Below the pieces are notes generated by a model, which saw only the letters and a list, made by a program, of their open reading frames with translations, had not been told where the DNA came from and did not search any database. From the NCBI GenBank assembly GCA_029258605.1, contig JARHYE010000018.1, positions 1 through 32,297 of the forward strand: a stretch of DNA of 32,297 nucleotides, read 5' to 3'. Both the position numbers and the translations under genes were made by a program. Source of the DNA: Ruminococcus sp. GTDB lineage: Bacteria > Bacillota > Clostridia > Lachnospirales > Lachnospiraceae. Within the stretch, counting starts at the first letter, position 1. Each line of letters starts with the position of its first letter. Of this stretch, positions 18,958-28,477 are shown in pieces.

Positions 18958-20073
18958 TTAAAGTATATCATTTCGTTTGATATATCCAGGTTGTTGGGCA
19001 GAAGTGATAATTTCCTTAGCATGGATCACTTTTGCTGCTTTATCAACTACTTGATTTTCTAGATGAACATTTTTGCCAATGACAGCTCGTGGAAGTAGGA
19101 TACAGTTTTTGATCACTGCGCCTTCTTCAATGATGCATCCGCGTCCAATTACGGAATTTTCAACGGTTCCGGCAATGGTACACCCATTAGAGATTACAGA
19201 AAGTTTTACGCTTGCAGAATGGGCGTACTTTGTAGGGCAGGAGTCGTTGGTGCGAGTGTAGATTGGCCAGTCTTTGTCAAATAAGGATCTGGTTGTATCA
19301 TAGTCGATCAAAGAAAGATTGGCATCAAAATAACTTTTGAAGTCTGTTATTGTAGCAAAAAAACCTTCGTGGGATGCAGCTAAAACATTTAACTTGTCAC
19401 ATTGATTATTCACAATTTGAGCCAATGTAAACATAGAAGAGGTATTTTGTGCTTTTTTGATCAGCTCAATAAATAGTTCTGTTTTCATGATATAAGTATC
19501 CATAAAAATTTGTCGCTCTGCTTGTGTGCCGCGATTTTTATGAATAGAGAGAACACCCTTTTGTGGGTTTAGATCAAGATAATCACAGTTTAAAAATCTT
19601 TCTTTTGCCTGGTCAGTTGTATGATAGAGTAACGTGATATCTGCTCCTGATTCAATGTGTCTGTCAATGAGAGTATTGAAGTTTTGAGTGAAAACCATGT
19701 AGCTAGGAAGGATTGCAACATAAGGTTCTGACATACGTTCAATGCATTCAAGATTTTCAGCAAAAGAAGCAATATCTGTGTTGTAAATTTTGTTATCACA
19801 ATTGTTAGAAGCAAATAGTGTACGAAGTTTTCCGCTTTTTGAGTTGATGTTGTAATTACGTCCGGTTCCTACGTGTTCTACGAGTGAGCGAGGATTATTT
19901 CGTGTATATACTTGAATTTGCTCGATTCCACTATTGCTTAGATTTGAAATAGGAAAGTCGATGACTCTGTATCTTCCAAGAAAAGAAAAGGCTCCAATTG
20001 TACGGTAAGATTGCAGACCTTGTACCCAGATGTGGTTTCCCGCAGGATTTACAATTCCAAATGCTTTTTTCAT
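18958..20073 (-). CDS. glgD: Glucose-1-phosphate adenylyltransferase subunit GlgD
   Basis: GlgD-type MKKAFGIVNPAGNH, RYRVIDFPISNLSNSGI, left-handed beta-helix C-terminus; pairs with glgC. Confidence 0.93.
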   Translation of the reverse strand: MKKAFGIVNPAGNHIWVQGLQSYRTIGAFSFLGRYRVIDFPISNLSNSGIEQIQVYTRNNPRSLVEHVGTGRNYNINSKSGKLRTLFASNNCDNKIYNTDIASFAENLECIERMSEPYVAILPSYMVFTQNFNTLIDRHIESGADITLLYHTTDQAKERFLNCDYLDLNPQKGVLSIHKNRGTQAERQIFMDTYIMKTELFIELIKKAQNTSSMFTLAQIVNNQCDKLNVLAASHEGFFATITDFKSYFDANLSLIDYDTTRSLFDKDWPIYTRTNDSCPTKYAHSASVKLSVISNGCTIAGTVENSVIGRGCIIEEGAVIKNCILLPRAVIGKNVHLENQVVDKAAKVIHAKEIITSAQQPGYIKRNDIL

Positions 20074-20074
20074 C

Positions 20075-21217
20075 TTATGCTTCCCCCTTTACATTTTTAG
20101 AAACTAGTTCGATATGTTCGCTGTCTGCAGAGCCTACAACGGCGTTCTTACCAATTTTTACTCCGTCTGCAACAAGGGCACGTGTTACAACTGCACCTTC
20201 TTCTACAATTGCACCTGGCATAAGAACGCTATCAATGACTTGAGCACCGGTATGTAAAATCGCACCTGAAAATAGTACAGAATTTTTGACAGTGCCATTT
20301 ACAGCACATCCCTCTGTAATAAATGCATGATTAATCGTGGCATCCGGTCCAATATAATGGGGGAGAGTATACCCATCTTCTGTATAGATTTTCCAAGAAT
20401 CATCATTTAGATCCAAGGTGTTGTTGTCGTCGAGCAAATCCATGTTTGCTTCCCATAATGAATCAATGGTTCCGACATCTTTCCAATATCCGCTAAACTC
20501 ATAGGCATATAAATCTTTTCCGTTGTTGAGCATAGTAGGGATGATATCCTTTCCAAAGTCGTGATTGGAAGTTTCATTTTTCATGTCAGAAACAAGCATT
20601 TCCCGTAGAAGTTTCCAATTAAAAATGTAAATCCCCATAGAAGCAAGGTTGCTTTTAGGCTCTGCTGGTTTTTCTTCAAATTCTACGATTCTTCCAGATT
20701 CTTTATTGGTATTCATAATTCCAAAGCGACTTGCCTCTTTGATCGGAACTTCAATGACGGCAATCGTTGCATCTGCGTGACGCTCTTTGTGGAAAGCGAG
20801 CATTTTTGAATAATCCATTTTGTAAATGTGATCTCCAGAGAGAATTAGAACATACTCAGGCGAAAAAGAATCAATAAAATCAATGTTTTGCGAGATGGCA
20901 TCTGCAGTACCTCTATAAACATCGAGTCCGGTATCTGCTTTTTCACGAGGCGGTAATACGTATACCCCACTATTAACGGTGTCAAGACCCCAACGACGTC
21001 CAGCAGCTACATAGCTGTTTAATAAAATGGATTCATATTGTGTGAGTACACCAACTACATCAATTCCACTATTTGCGCAGTTACTTAATGGGAAATCAAC
21101 AATGCGATATTTTCCGCCATATGAAACTGCCGGTTTCGCTACTTTGTTTGTTAAATCGTGCAAGCGAGATCCTCTGCCGCCGGCTAAGATCATAGCTAAC
21201 ATACTGTTATGCTTCAT
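20075..21217 (-). CDS. glgC: Glucose-1-phosphate adenylyltransferase
   Basis: [70 protein letters not shown]. Confidence 0.97.
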   Translation of the reverse strand: MKHNSMLAMILAGGRGSRLHDLTNKVAKPAVSYGGKYRIVDFPLSNCANSGIDVVGVLTQYESILLNSYVAAGRRWGLDTVNSGVYVLPPREKADTGLDVYRGTADAISQNIDFIDSFSPEYVLILSGDHIYKMDYSKMLAFHKERHADATIAVIEVPIKEASRFGIMNTNKESGRIVEFEEKPAEPKSNLASMGIYIFNWKLLREMLVSDMKNETSNHDFGKDIIPTMLNNGKDLYAYEFSGYWKDVGTIDSLWEANMDLLDDNNTLDLNDDSWKIYTEDGYTLPHYIGPDATINHAFITEGCAVNGTVKNSVLFSGAILHTGAQVIDSVLMPGAIVEEGAVVTRALVADGVKIGKNAVVGSADSEHIELVSKNVKGEA

Positions 21218-21249
21218 AATGTGTCCTCTCTTTCATAGTACTTGGCTAT

Positions 21250-21278
21250 ATTGTACATTTAATTCAAGTAAAAGACAA
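21250..21278 (-). promoter_or_regulatory. sigmaA promoter of glgCD: TTGTCT-N17-TACAAT on minus strand
   Basis: Minus-strand reading of AGACAA 21273-21278 and ATTGTA 21250-21255. Confidence 0.65.
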
Positions 21279-21378
21279 TGAGTTTGTCTGAAAATAGGGT
21301 GGTTTTTGCAATATTTTACCAAAATATATATTTTTTCTTTTAAAATCACGAAAATCAAAGGACTGTATTTTAGAAGTC

Positions 21379-21407
21379 TTGTTCCGAAAAGGAAAATAGA
21401 GTATATT
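21379..21407 (+). promoter_or_regulatory. sigmaA-type promoter of pfk: TTGTTC-N17-TATATT
   Basis: Positions 21379-21384 and 21402-21407, upstream of the SD-preceded ATG 21449. Confidence 0.55.
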
Positions 21408-21448
21408 TATTGTATCAGACTGATGGAGAGATAAAGGAGGATGATTTC

Positions 21449-22522
21449 ATGTTAAGAATAGGAATGCTTACAAGTGGAGGAGACTGCCAGGCGTTAAATG
21501 CCGCTATGAGAGGGGTTGTTAAAGGGGTATGTTCAAAGCGTGATGATGTAGAAATCTACGGATTTCAAGATGGATATAAAGGACTAATCTATGGTAATTT
21601 TGAAATGCTCTCTTCCAAAGATTTCTCTGGAATCTTAACAAGAGGTGGGACGATTCTTGGTACATCTCGTCAGCCGTTTAAATTGATGCGTGTTCCCGAT
21701 AAAAATGGACTTGATAAAGTGGAGGCTATGAAACATACCTACCATAAATTATGTTTGGATTGTCTTGTGATTCTTGGGGGGAATGGCACACATAAAACAG
21801 CAAATCTTTTGCGCGAAGAAGGGTTGAATATCATTACACTTCCAAAAACAATTGATAATGATCTATGGGGAACAGATATGACATTTGGATTCCAAAGCGC
21901 GGTGGACATTGCTACCGACACTATTGATCGAATCCATACAACGGCAACTTCTCATAGCCGTGTTTTCATTGTAGAAGTGATGGGGCATAAGGTCGGTCAT
22001 GTGACACTTCATGCGGGAATTGCAGGAGGAGCAGATGTGATTCTTCTTCCAGAAATTCCGTATGATATTGAGGAAATTGTTGAAGTGATTCAAAAGCGGT
22101 CTAAAGCAGGAAAGGCATTTACCATTATTGCAGTTGCAGAAGGGTCCATTTCTAAAGAGGATGCAAAATTAAAGAAAAAAGAGTATAAAGAGAAACTTGC
22201 CAATAGAAAGGATCCTTCGATTGCTTATGAGCTGGCAGAGCAAATTCGTGAGAGGACAGATAAAGAAGTCAGGATCACCGTTCCAGGGCATACGCAAAGA
22301 GGAGGTTCTCCTTGCCCATATGATCGTGTGTTTGCGACGAGGATGGGAGCAGCAGCTTCTCAGTTGATTTTAAATCAAGAATATGGATATATGATAGGAA
22401 ATAAAAATGGCAAGACTATAAAAGTACCACTTCAAGATGTGGCTGGAAAATTGAAGTATGTGGATCCGGAGTGTGGACTAATTAAAGAAGCCAAAATGGT
22501 GGGAATTAGTTTTGGAAGTTAA
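21449..22522 (+). CDS. pfkA: 6-phosphofructokinase (ATP/PPi specificity ambiguous)
   Basis: MLRIGMLTSGGDCQALNAAMRG, LGGNGTHKTANLL, LPKTIDNDLWGTDMTFGFQSA, VEVMGHKVGH. SD aaggagg supports ATG 21449 rather than the 21410 ORF start. Confidence 0.93.
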   Translation: MLRIGMLTSGGDCQALNAAMRGVVKGVCSKRDDVEIYGFQDGYKGLIYGNFEMLSSKDFSGILTRGGTILGTSRQPFKLMRVPDKNGLDKVEAMKHTYHKLCLDCLVILGGNGTHKTANLLREEGLNIITLPKTIDNDLWGTDMTFGFQSAVDIATDTIDRIHTTATSHSRVFIVEVMGHKVGHVTLHAGIAGGADVILLPEIPYDIEEIVEVIQKRSKAGKAFTIIAVAEGSISKEDAKLKKKEYKEKLANRKDPSIAYELAEQIRERTDKEVRITVPGHTQRGGSPCPYDRVFATRMGAAASQLILNQEYGYMIGNKNGKTIKVPLQDVAGKLKYVDPECGLIKEAKMVGISFGS

Positions 22523-22547
22523 AAATATAGAAACAGAGGTGTAGAAC

Positions 22548-24119
22548 ATGTCGTATACGGCGCTTTATAGGAAATTTCGTCCTTCTGAATTTGAAGACGT
22601 AAAAGGACAAGATCATATTATAACAACATTGCAAAATCAGATTAGGGCAAACCGAATCGGGCATGCATATCTTTTTTGTGGAACAAGGGGAACCGGAAAA
22701 ACAACCGTAGCTAAGATTTTTGCAAAAGCTGTGAATTGTGAACATCCAGTCAATGGAAGTCCATGTGGGGAATGTGATATGTGTAAATCGATTGCAGCGG
22801 GCACATCTATGAATGTGATCGAAATTGATGCAGCTTCGAATAACGGAGTGGATAATATTCGTGAAATTCGTGAAGAAGTAACCTATCGTCCAACAGAAGG
22901 GAGATATAAAGTTTACATTATTGATGAGGTGCATATGTTATCTCCGGGGGCTTTCAATGCTCTTTTAAAAACGTTAGAAGAACCGCCAGAATATGTGATT
23001 TTCATTCTTGCTACAACAGAGAGGCATAAAATTCCAATTACAATTTTGTCCCGCTGTCAGCAGTATGATTTTAGAAGAATTGGAATTGAGACTATTACAG
23101 ATCGTTTGCGTCAATTAATGGACATAGAACAGGTGGATGTGGAAGATCGGGCATTGCGCTATGTGGCCAAAGTAGCGGATGGTTCTATGAGAGATGCATT
23201 AAGTTTGATCGATCAATGTATTGCTTTTTATTTGGGACAAAAGCTGACATACGAAAATGTACTAGAAGTGTTGGGGGCAGTCGATACAGAAGTATTTAGC
23301 AAACTTTTGAGAAAAGTACTAAAAAGAGATGTGACAGGTGTGCTCGAAATTGTGGAAGAACTGGTCATGTGTGGCAGGGAATTGACACAACTTGTAGCAG
23401 ATTTTGTGTGGTATTTAAGAAACTTGCTTCTCGTGAAAACTTCTGATAATATAGAGGATGTGTTAGATGTATCTACGGAAAATCTAAAGCAACTACAAGA
23501 AGAATCCAAGATGATCGAAACAGAAACATTGCTTCGATATATCCGCGTTTTTTCAGAACTGTCAGGACAAATTCGTTTTGCCACACAAAAAAGAGTACTT
23601 CTTGAGGTTACCTTGATCAAGATGTGCGTTCCTGCTATGGAGACGAATCAAGATTCTGTTCTTGATCGTGTGCGTGTGCTAGAGGAAAAAGTAGAACAAG
23701 GAGTTTTGATGGCTCCGTCTTTTGATGAATCTATGAGACAAAGAAGTAGAATGGAAGAGGGAGAAAAGCCATTAAAAAAACCAGAATTGCCATGTGCGAT
23801 TCCAGAAGATATTCAAGAAGTGGTAAAGAATTTTAGATCCATTGCAAACGAAGCATCAGGGCTTTTAAAGACGTATTTAAAAAAAGCAAAGTTAAGCCTT
23901 GGTGGGGAAAACAGATTAATGATTGTTTTGCCGGAACAGATGGATGCCCAGATTGTGGGAGAAGACAGTCGAAGACAGGAATTAGAAGAACTGATCGAAG
24001 AAAGGATTCACAAAAAAGTAGAAGTAGAAGTTCGTTGTGTGGAGCAGGGAAGACGCTTCGAAGATACATTTGTAGATATTGAGAAAAAAATTAATATGGA
24101 TATCATAGTGGAGGATTAA
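22548..24119 (+). CDS. dnaX: DNA polymerase III subunit gamma/tau
   Basis: [44 protein letters not shown], zinc cysteines, [24 protein letters not shown]. Confidence 0.96.
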   Translation: MSYTALYRKFRPSEFEDVKGQDHIITTLQNQIRANRIGHAYLFCGTRGTGKTTVAKIFAKAVNCEHPVNGSPCGECDMCKSIAAGTSMNVIEIDAASNNGVDNIREIREEVTYRPTEGRYKVYIIDEVHMLSPGAFNALLKTLEEPPEYVIFILATTERHKIPITILSRCQQYDFRRIGIETITDRLRQLMDIEQVDVEDRALRYVAKVADGSMRDALSLIDQCIAFYLGQKLTYENVLEVLGAVDTEVFSKLLRKVLKRDVTGVLEIVEELVMCGRELTQLVADFVWYLRNLLLVKTSDNIEDVLDVSTENLKQLQEESKMIETETLLRYIRVFSELSGQIRFATQKRVLLEVTLIKMCVPAMETNQDSVLDRVRVLEEKVEQGVLMAPSFDESMRQRSRMEEGEKPLKKPELPCAIPEDIQEVVKNFRSIANEASGLLKTYLKKAKLSLGGENRLMIVLPEQMDAQIVGEDSRRQELEELIEERIHKKVEVEVRCVEQGRRFEDTFVDIEKKINMDIIVED

Positions 24120-24121
24120 AT

Positions 24122-24475
24122 ATGGCTAAAAGAGGTGGATTTCCAGGAGGCGGAATGCCAGGGAATATGGCGAATCTTATGAAACAGGCGCAGAAAATGC
24201 AGCGCCAGATGGAAGAACAGGCAAAAGAACTGGAAAGCAAAGAGTTTACTGCAACTTCTGGTGGTGGAGCAGTAGAAGTAAAGGTTTCCGGAAAAAGAGA
24301 AATAGTAAGTGTTAAATTACAAGAAGAAGTTGTCGATCCAGATGATATTGAAATGTTAGAAGATCTTATTGTTGCTGCCACAAATGAAGCACTTCGTCAG
24401 GTGGACGAAGCGTCCGGGTCAGCAATGAGCAAACTGACAGGTGGATTTGGAGGCGGAATGCCAGGGTTATTTTAA
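24122..24475 (+). CDS. YbaB/EbfC family nucleoid-associated protein
   Basis: [43 protein letters not shown]; dnaX-ybaB-recR synteny. Confidence 0.95.
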   Translation: MAKRGGFPGGGMPGNMANLMKQAQKMQRQMEEQAKELESKEFTATSGGGAVEVKVSGKREIVSVKLQEEVVDPDDIEMLEDLIVAATNEALRQVDEASGSAMSKLTGGFGGGMPGLF

Positions 24476-24492
24476 GACAGATTGCCGATGAG

Positions 24493-24534
24493 AAAAGGAT
24501 CAGACTCCTCAAGAAAGAGTTTGATCCTTTTGGT
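24493..24534 (+). terminator. Terminator-like hairpin between ybaB and recR
   Basis: AAAAGGATCAGACTC/GAGTTTGATCCTTTT, 15-bp stem with one G·U. Confidence 0.75.
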
Positions 24535-24564
24535 ATGTTTATATCAAGGATAGGAGCATAGAAT

Positions 24565-25161
24565 ATGGATTATTATAGCAATCAAATAAGCCGACTGATC
24601 GAAGAGTTTTCCAGATTACCTGGGATTGGAGCCAAGTCCGCGCAAAGACTTGCGTTCCATATCATCAATCTTCCAAAAGACCAGGTAGAAAATTTTGCAA
24701 AAGCACTGGTGGATGCAAGAAATAATGTAAAATATTGCGAACAGTGTTGTACATTAACAGACCGCGAGCTTTGTCCTATTTGTAGCAATAAAGACCGAGA
24801 TCAGAAGACGATCATGGTGGTAGAAACACCAAGAGATTTAGCGGCTTATGAGAAGACAGGAAAATACAATGGTGTATATCATGTCCTGCATGGGGCGATT
24901 TCCCCAATGCTTGGGATCGGACCGTCTGATATTCGACTAAAAGAGTTGATCGAACGACTTCAAGGAGATGTTAATGAGGTGATCATTGCGACAAATTCCA
25001 GTTTGGAAGGAGAAACGACTGCAATGTACATTAGCAAATTGATCAAACCAGTTGGAATCAAAGTTAGTAGAATTGCAAGTGGGGTTCCAGTAGGTGGAGA
25101 TTTGGAATACATTGATGAGGTTACGCTGTTACGTGCGTTAGAAGGCAGAACAGAGTTGTAA
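24565..25161 (+). CDS. recR: Recombination mediator RecR
   Basis: [23 protein letters not shown], four-Cys zinc finger, Toprim [15 protein letters not shown]. Confidence 0.97.
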   Translation: MDYYSNQISRLIEEFSRLPGIGAKSAQRLAFHIINLPKDQVENFAKALVDARNNVKYCEQCCTLTDRELCPICSNKDRDQKTIMVVETPRDLAAYEKTGKYNGVYHVLHGAISPMLGIGPSDIRLKELIERLQGDVNEVIIATNSSLEGETTAMYISKLIKPVGIKVSRIASGVPVGGDLEYIDEVTLLRALEGRTEL

Positions 25162-25202
25162 AAGAATTTATGATGAAAAAACTTATCTTTGGGAAAGTAG
25201 AC

Positions 25203-25231
25203 TTGACCTGGTATAGGATAAAAGATATAAT
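25203..25231 (+). promoter_or_regulatory. Strong sigmaA promoter of the transketolase operon: TTGACC-N17-TATAAT
   Basis: TTGACC 25203-25208, TATAAT 25226-25231. Confidence 0.8.
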
Positions 25232-25299
25232 TTAACAGAGTATAGTATTCGTTTTATAGAAGTAATTTGGTTAAAATGCAGTAAGCAGGAGGGTATTCG

Positions 25300-26136
25300 A
25301 TGAATAAGTTAGAATTGATGAAGACTGCGAATGAAATCCGAAAAGGTATTGTAGAAGCAGTTCATAGTGCAAAGTCTGGGCATCCAGGTGGATCTCTTTC
25401 GGCGGCAGATATATTTACATATCTGTATTTTGAAGAGATGAACGTAGATCCAAAAGATCCAAAAAAAGAAGACAGAGATAGATTTGTCCTTTCAAAAGGT
25501 CATACAGCACCTGGTCTTTATTCTACATTAGCACACAGAGGATTTTTCCCAGTAGAAGATCTTAAGACATTACGTCATGTAGGCTCCTATCTTCAGGGAC
25601 ATCCAGATATGAAGCACATACCAGGAGTAGATATGTCTTCTGGTTCTTTGGGTCAGGGAATTTCAGCCGCGGTAGGTATGGCTTTATCAGCAAAATTATC
25701 CAAAGCGGATTACAGAGTATATACCTTACTTGGAGATGGAGAAATCCAAGAAGGTCAGGTATGGGAAGCATCTATGCTTGCAGCATCAAGAAAACTTGAT
25801 AACCTTGTAGTAATTGTAGATAACAACAATCTTCAGATTGATGGAACGATTGAGGAAGTGAATTCACCATATCCAATCGACAAAAAATTCGAAGCATTCA
25901 ATTTCCACGTAATCAACATTGATGGAAATGATTTTGATCAGATCGATGCAGCGTTCAAAGAAGCAAAGACTGTAAAAGGACAGCCTACTGCTATTATTGC
26001 CAAGACAATCAAAGGAAAAGGTGTATCTTTTATGGAAGATCAGGTTTCATGGCATGGAGCAGCACCAAATGATGAGCAGTTCGCAGTAGCTATGGAAGAT
26101 TTAAAGAAAGCAGGTGAAGCATTATGTCAGATGTAA
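25300..26136 (+). CDS. Transketolase, N-terminal subunit
   Basis: SGHPGGSLSAADIFTYLYF, GDGEIQEGQVWEA..DNNNLQIDGT TPP motif. Confidence 0.95.
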   Translation: MNKLELMKTANEIRKGIVEAVHSAKSGHPGGSLSAADIFTYLYFEEMNVDPKDPKKEDRDRFVLSKGHTAPGLYSTLAHRGFFPVEDLKTLRHVGSYLQGHPDMKHIPGVDMSSGSLGQGISAAVGMALSAKLSKADYRVYTLLGDGEIQEGQVWEASMLAASRKLDNLVVIVDNNNLQIDGTIEEVNSPYPIDKKFEAFNFHVINIDGNDFDQIDAAFKEAKTVKGQPTAIIAKTIKGKGVSFMEDQVSWHGAAPNDEQFAVAMEDLKKAGEALCQM

Positions 26137-27062
26137 AGAAAATAGCAACAAGAGAAAGTTATGGGAAAGCTCTTCTTGAATTAGGAAAATTACATGATGA
26201 TGTAGTTGTTTTAGATGCGGACCTTGCATGTGCTACAAAAACAGGTGTATTCCAAAAAGAATTTCCAGAAAGACACATTGACTGTGGGATTGCAGAAAGC
26301 AATATGATCGGAGTTGCAGCAGGATTTGCTGCATCAGGAAAGGTTCCGTTTGCAAGTTCTTTTGCAATGTTTGCAGCAGGACGTGCATTTGAGCAGATTC
26401 GTAACTCTGTAGGGTACCCTCACCTTAATGTAAAAATTGGAGCAACACATGCAGGAATTTCTGTCGGTGAAGATGGAGCAACACACCAGTGTAATGAAGA
26501 TATTGCATTGATGAGAACGATTCCAGGAATGGTAATCATCAATCCATCAGATGGCGTAGAAGCAGAAGCGGCAGTAAGAGCAGCATATGAACATGTAGGA
26601 CCTGTATACATGCGTTTTGGAAGATTTGCTATTCCAGTTATTAACGATCCAGAAGATTATAAATTTGAACTTGGAAAAGGTGTAGTTCTCCGTGAAGGAA
26701 AAGATGTGACAATTATTGCGTCTGGTCTTCCAGTTGCAGCTTGCCTTGAAGCGGCAGAACGACTTGCAGAAGATGGAATTGATGCAAAAGTTGTAAATAT
26801 CCATACAATTAAACCTTTGGATGAAGAGCTTATCATTGCATCCGCAAAAGAAACAGGAAAAGTTGTTACTGTAGAAGAACATTCTGTAATTGGCGGACTT
26901 GGAAGTGCAGTATGTGATGTCCTTTCAGAAAATGCACCTACAAAGGTTATGAAAATTGGTGTAAATGATACATTTGGCGAGTCTGGTCCAGCAGCAGAGC
27001 TGATTAAAAAATATGGGCTAGACGCAGATAGCATTTACAATAAAATTAAAAATTTTGTCTAA
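26124..27062 (+). CDS. Transketolase, C-terminal subunit
   Basis: TRESYGKALLELGKLHDDVVVLDADLACATKT, HAGISVGEDGATHQ; overlaps the N-subunit by 13 nt. Confidence 0.95.
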   Translation: MSDVKKIATRESYGKALLELGKLHDDVVVLDADLACATKTGVFQKEFPERHIDCGIAESNMIGVAAGFAASGKVPFASSFAMFAAGRAFEQIRNSVGYPHLNVKIGATHAGISVGEDGATHQCNEDIALMRTIPGMVIINPSDGVEAEAAVRAAYEHVGPVYMRFGRFAIPVINDPEDYKFELGKGVVLREGKDVTIIASGLPVAACLEAAERLAEDGIDAKVVNIHTIKPLDEELIIASAKETGKVVTVEEHSVIGGLGSAVCDVLSENAPTKVMKIGVNDTFGESGPAAELIKKYGLDADSIYNKIKNFV

Positions 27063-27080
27063 GGAGTTGCTTCTTAGAGT

Positions 27081-27116
27081 AAGCCGTATTCCGGAATTTC
27101 CGGGTACGGCTTTTTA
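27081..27116 (+). terminator. Terminator after transketolase
   Basis: AAGCCGTA...TACGGCTT with internal CCGG/CCGG and TTTTT tail. Confidence 0.85.
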
Positions 27117-27180
27117 TTGTAGTAAAAATTTCGAATGAAATTTTGGGGAGAGGCGCAAAGGCTGTCTAAGAGCGGAAGAT

Positions 27181-27188
27181 TTGTCGAA
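27181..27188 (+). promoter_or_regulatory. Candidate Spo0A box TTGTCGAA
   Basis: Exact match to TGTCGAA core in the intergenic region upstream of the LysM gene. Confidence 0.35.
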
Positions 27189-27265
27189 TTCACCTGACAT
27201 AGATTGCTAAATTTAGCTTTTTTCTTATGCTATGCTTTAGAAAAAATATTTAAGAGGTGAATGTA

Positions 27266-28432
27266 ATGGAAAGACAGATTCCTAAAAATGTACGACAGAT
27301 TGGTAATGTAAGTGGAAGCCCAAAAGTTTATGTTGAAGATTATGTAGATACATTTTTTACACAATTGTGTGAAAAAGCAGGAGAAGAACCATTAGGTGCA
27401 TTTCTAGTAGGAGAAACGCAAAAGACAGAAGAGGAAGAATACATATATGTCTATGGTGCAATTCAAATGCACGAATTAAAAATGGAAGATAAGAATTATG
27501 TGATTGATGAGCAAACATGGAAAGATGCTTATGAAGATTGCAAATTGTATTTTGAAGATGGAGAAATGATAGGTTGGTTTGTGACACATTCCGGCACGCC
27601 ATTACAATTGGACGGGAATATTGTAAAACTTCATAGGAAATCATTTCCAAAGAAAAACACGTTATTTGTCATGAAAGATTCTGTAGAAAAAGAAGAAGCC
27701 TTTTATGTACAAAAATTTAACGATCTCATAGAAATGGGAGGGCACTATACCTATTATGAGAAAAATCCTTCTATGCAAAATTATATGATTGCATCAAGAA
27801 AGAAGAATGGGGTGAGTCCCTCGGAAACTGTGGAAGATCGAGCGACAAAGGATTTTCGCAGCGTTGTAAGAAACAGAGAAGAAAAGAAACGACAAAAATC
27901 AAATCATATGCTTCACGCGGCAAGTGCTTGTTTGGTAGTAGTGGTACTTGCAATGTTTGCGGTTACGATGAATAATTTAGACAAAATGAAATCTGTACAG
28001 ACGGCTTTGAATAAAATTACAGAGGAGAATTTAGCAGATCAAGGTTCTCCTGAAGAAGAAGGAACCGATCAATTGAAGGATGAAAAGAAGGATGAAAAAC
28101 AAGAAGAGAAAAAAACAAAATCTCATGAGATGATACAAGAAGATGACATTACGTTGGAAAAAGAAAAGAAAGAGGAAAATAGTGAAACTATAGAAAATGA
28201 AAACCAAAAAGAGGAGCAGATGGCTTCTAGTGAAGAGGTGCAAGGAAGAACAATGGAAAACAGCGTGGCAAATGGAGATAATGGAATATATATTGTAGAA
28301 AAAGGAGATACCTTGGTTATTATAAGTAAAAAAATATATGGAGATATGGATCATGTAGACGTTATCTGCAAAATGAATGGATTAAAAGATGGCAATCTTA
28401 TTTATGTGGGTCAAAAACTGGTGCTGCCATAA
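27266..28432 (+). CDS. Single-pass membrane protein: N-terminal JAMM/MPN-like (inactive) domain, TM, E/K-rich linker, C-terminal LysM
   Basis: LysM YIVEKGDTLVIISKKIYGD..MNGLKDGNLIYVGQKLVLP; TM ASACLVVVVLAMFAVTM; N-domain IGWFVTHSGTPLQLDGNIVKLHRKSF. SD aagaggtg supports ATG 27266 over GTG 27257. Confidence 0.8.
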   Translation: MERQIPKNVRQIGNVSGSPKVYVEDYVDTFFTQLCEKAGEEPLGAFLVGETQKTEEEEYIYVYGAIQMHELKMEDKNYVIDEQTWKDAYEDCKLYFEDGEMIGWFVTHSGTPLQLDGNIVKLHRKSFPKKNTLFVMKDSVEKEEAFYVQKFNDLIEMGGHYTYYEKNPSMQNYMIASRKKNGVSPSETVEDRATKDFRSVVRNREEKKRQKSNHMLHAASACLVVVVLAMFAVTMNNLDKMKSVQTALNKITEENLADQGSPEEEGTDQLKDEKKDEKQEEKKTKSHEMIQEDDITLEKEKKEENSETIENENQKEEQMASSEEVQGRTMENSVANGDNGIYIVEKGDTLVIISKKIYGDMDHVDVICKMNGLKDGNLIYVGQKLVLP

Positions 28433-28477
28433 AGTTTGTGTTATACTTCAATCATAAAAAAGTATAAGGGGAAATAT

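Noticed and set aside
22506-22934. 142-aa minus-strand ORF over dnaX
   Set aside because: Shadow ORF opposite conserved ATPase codons; no recognisable domain.
26547-27034. 111-aa and 125-aa minus-strand ORFs in transketolase C-subunit
   Set aside because: Shadow ORFs produced by codon bias on the coding strand.
25300-27062. Transketolase as a frameshifted pseudogene
   Set aside because: The two ORFs are the standard split N- and C-subunits with a start-stop overlap, common in Clostridia and archaea.
28031-28354. 107-aa minus-strand hydrophobic ORF
   Set aside because: Phe/Leu-rich because it is antisense to the GAA/AAA-rich linker of the LysM protein.
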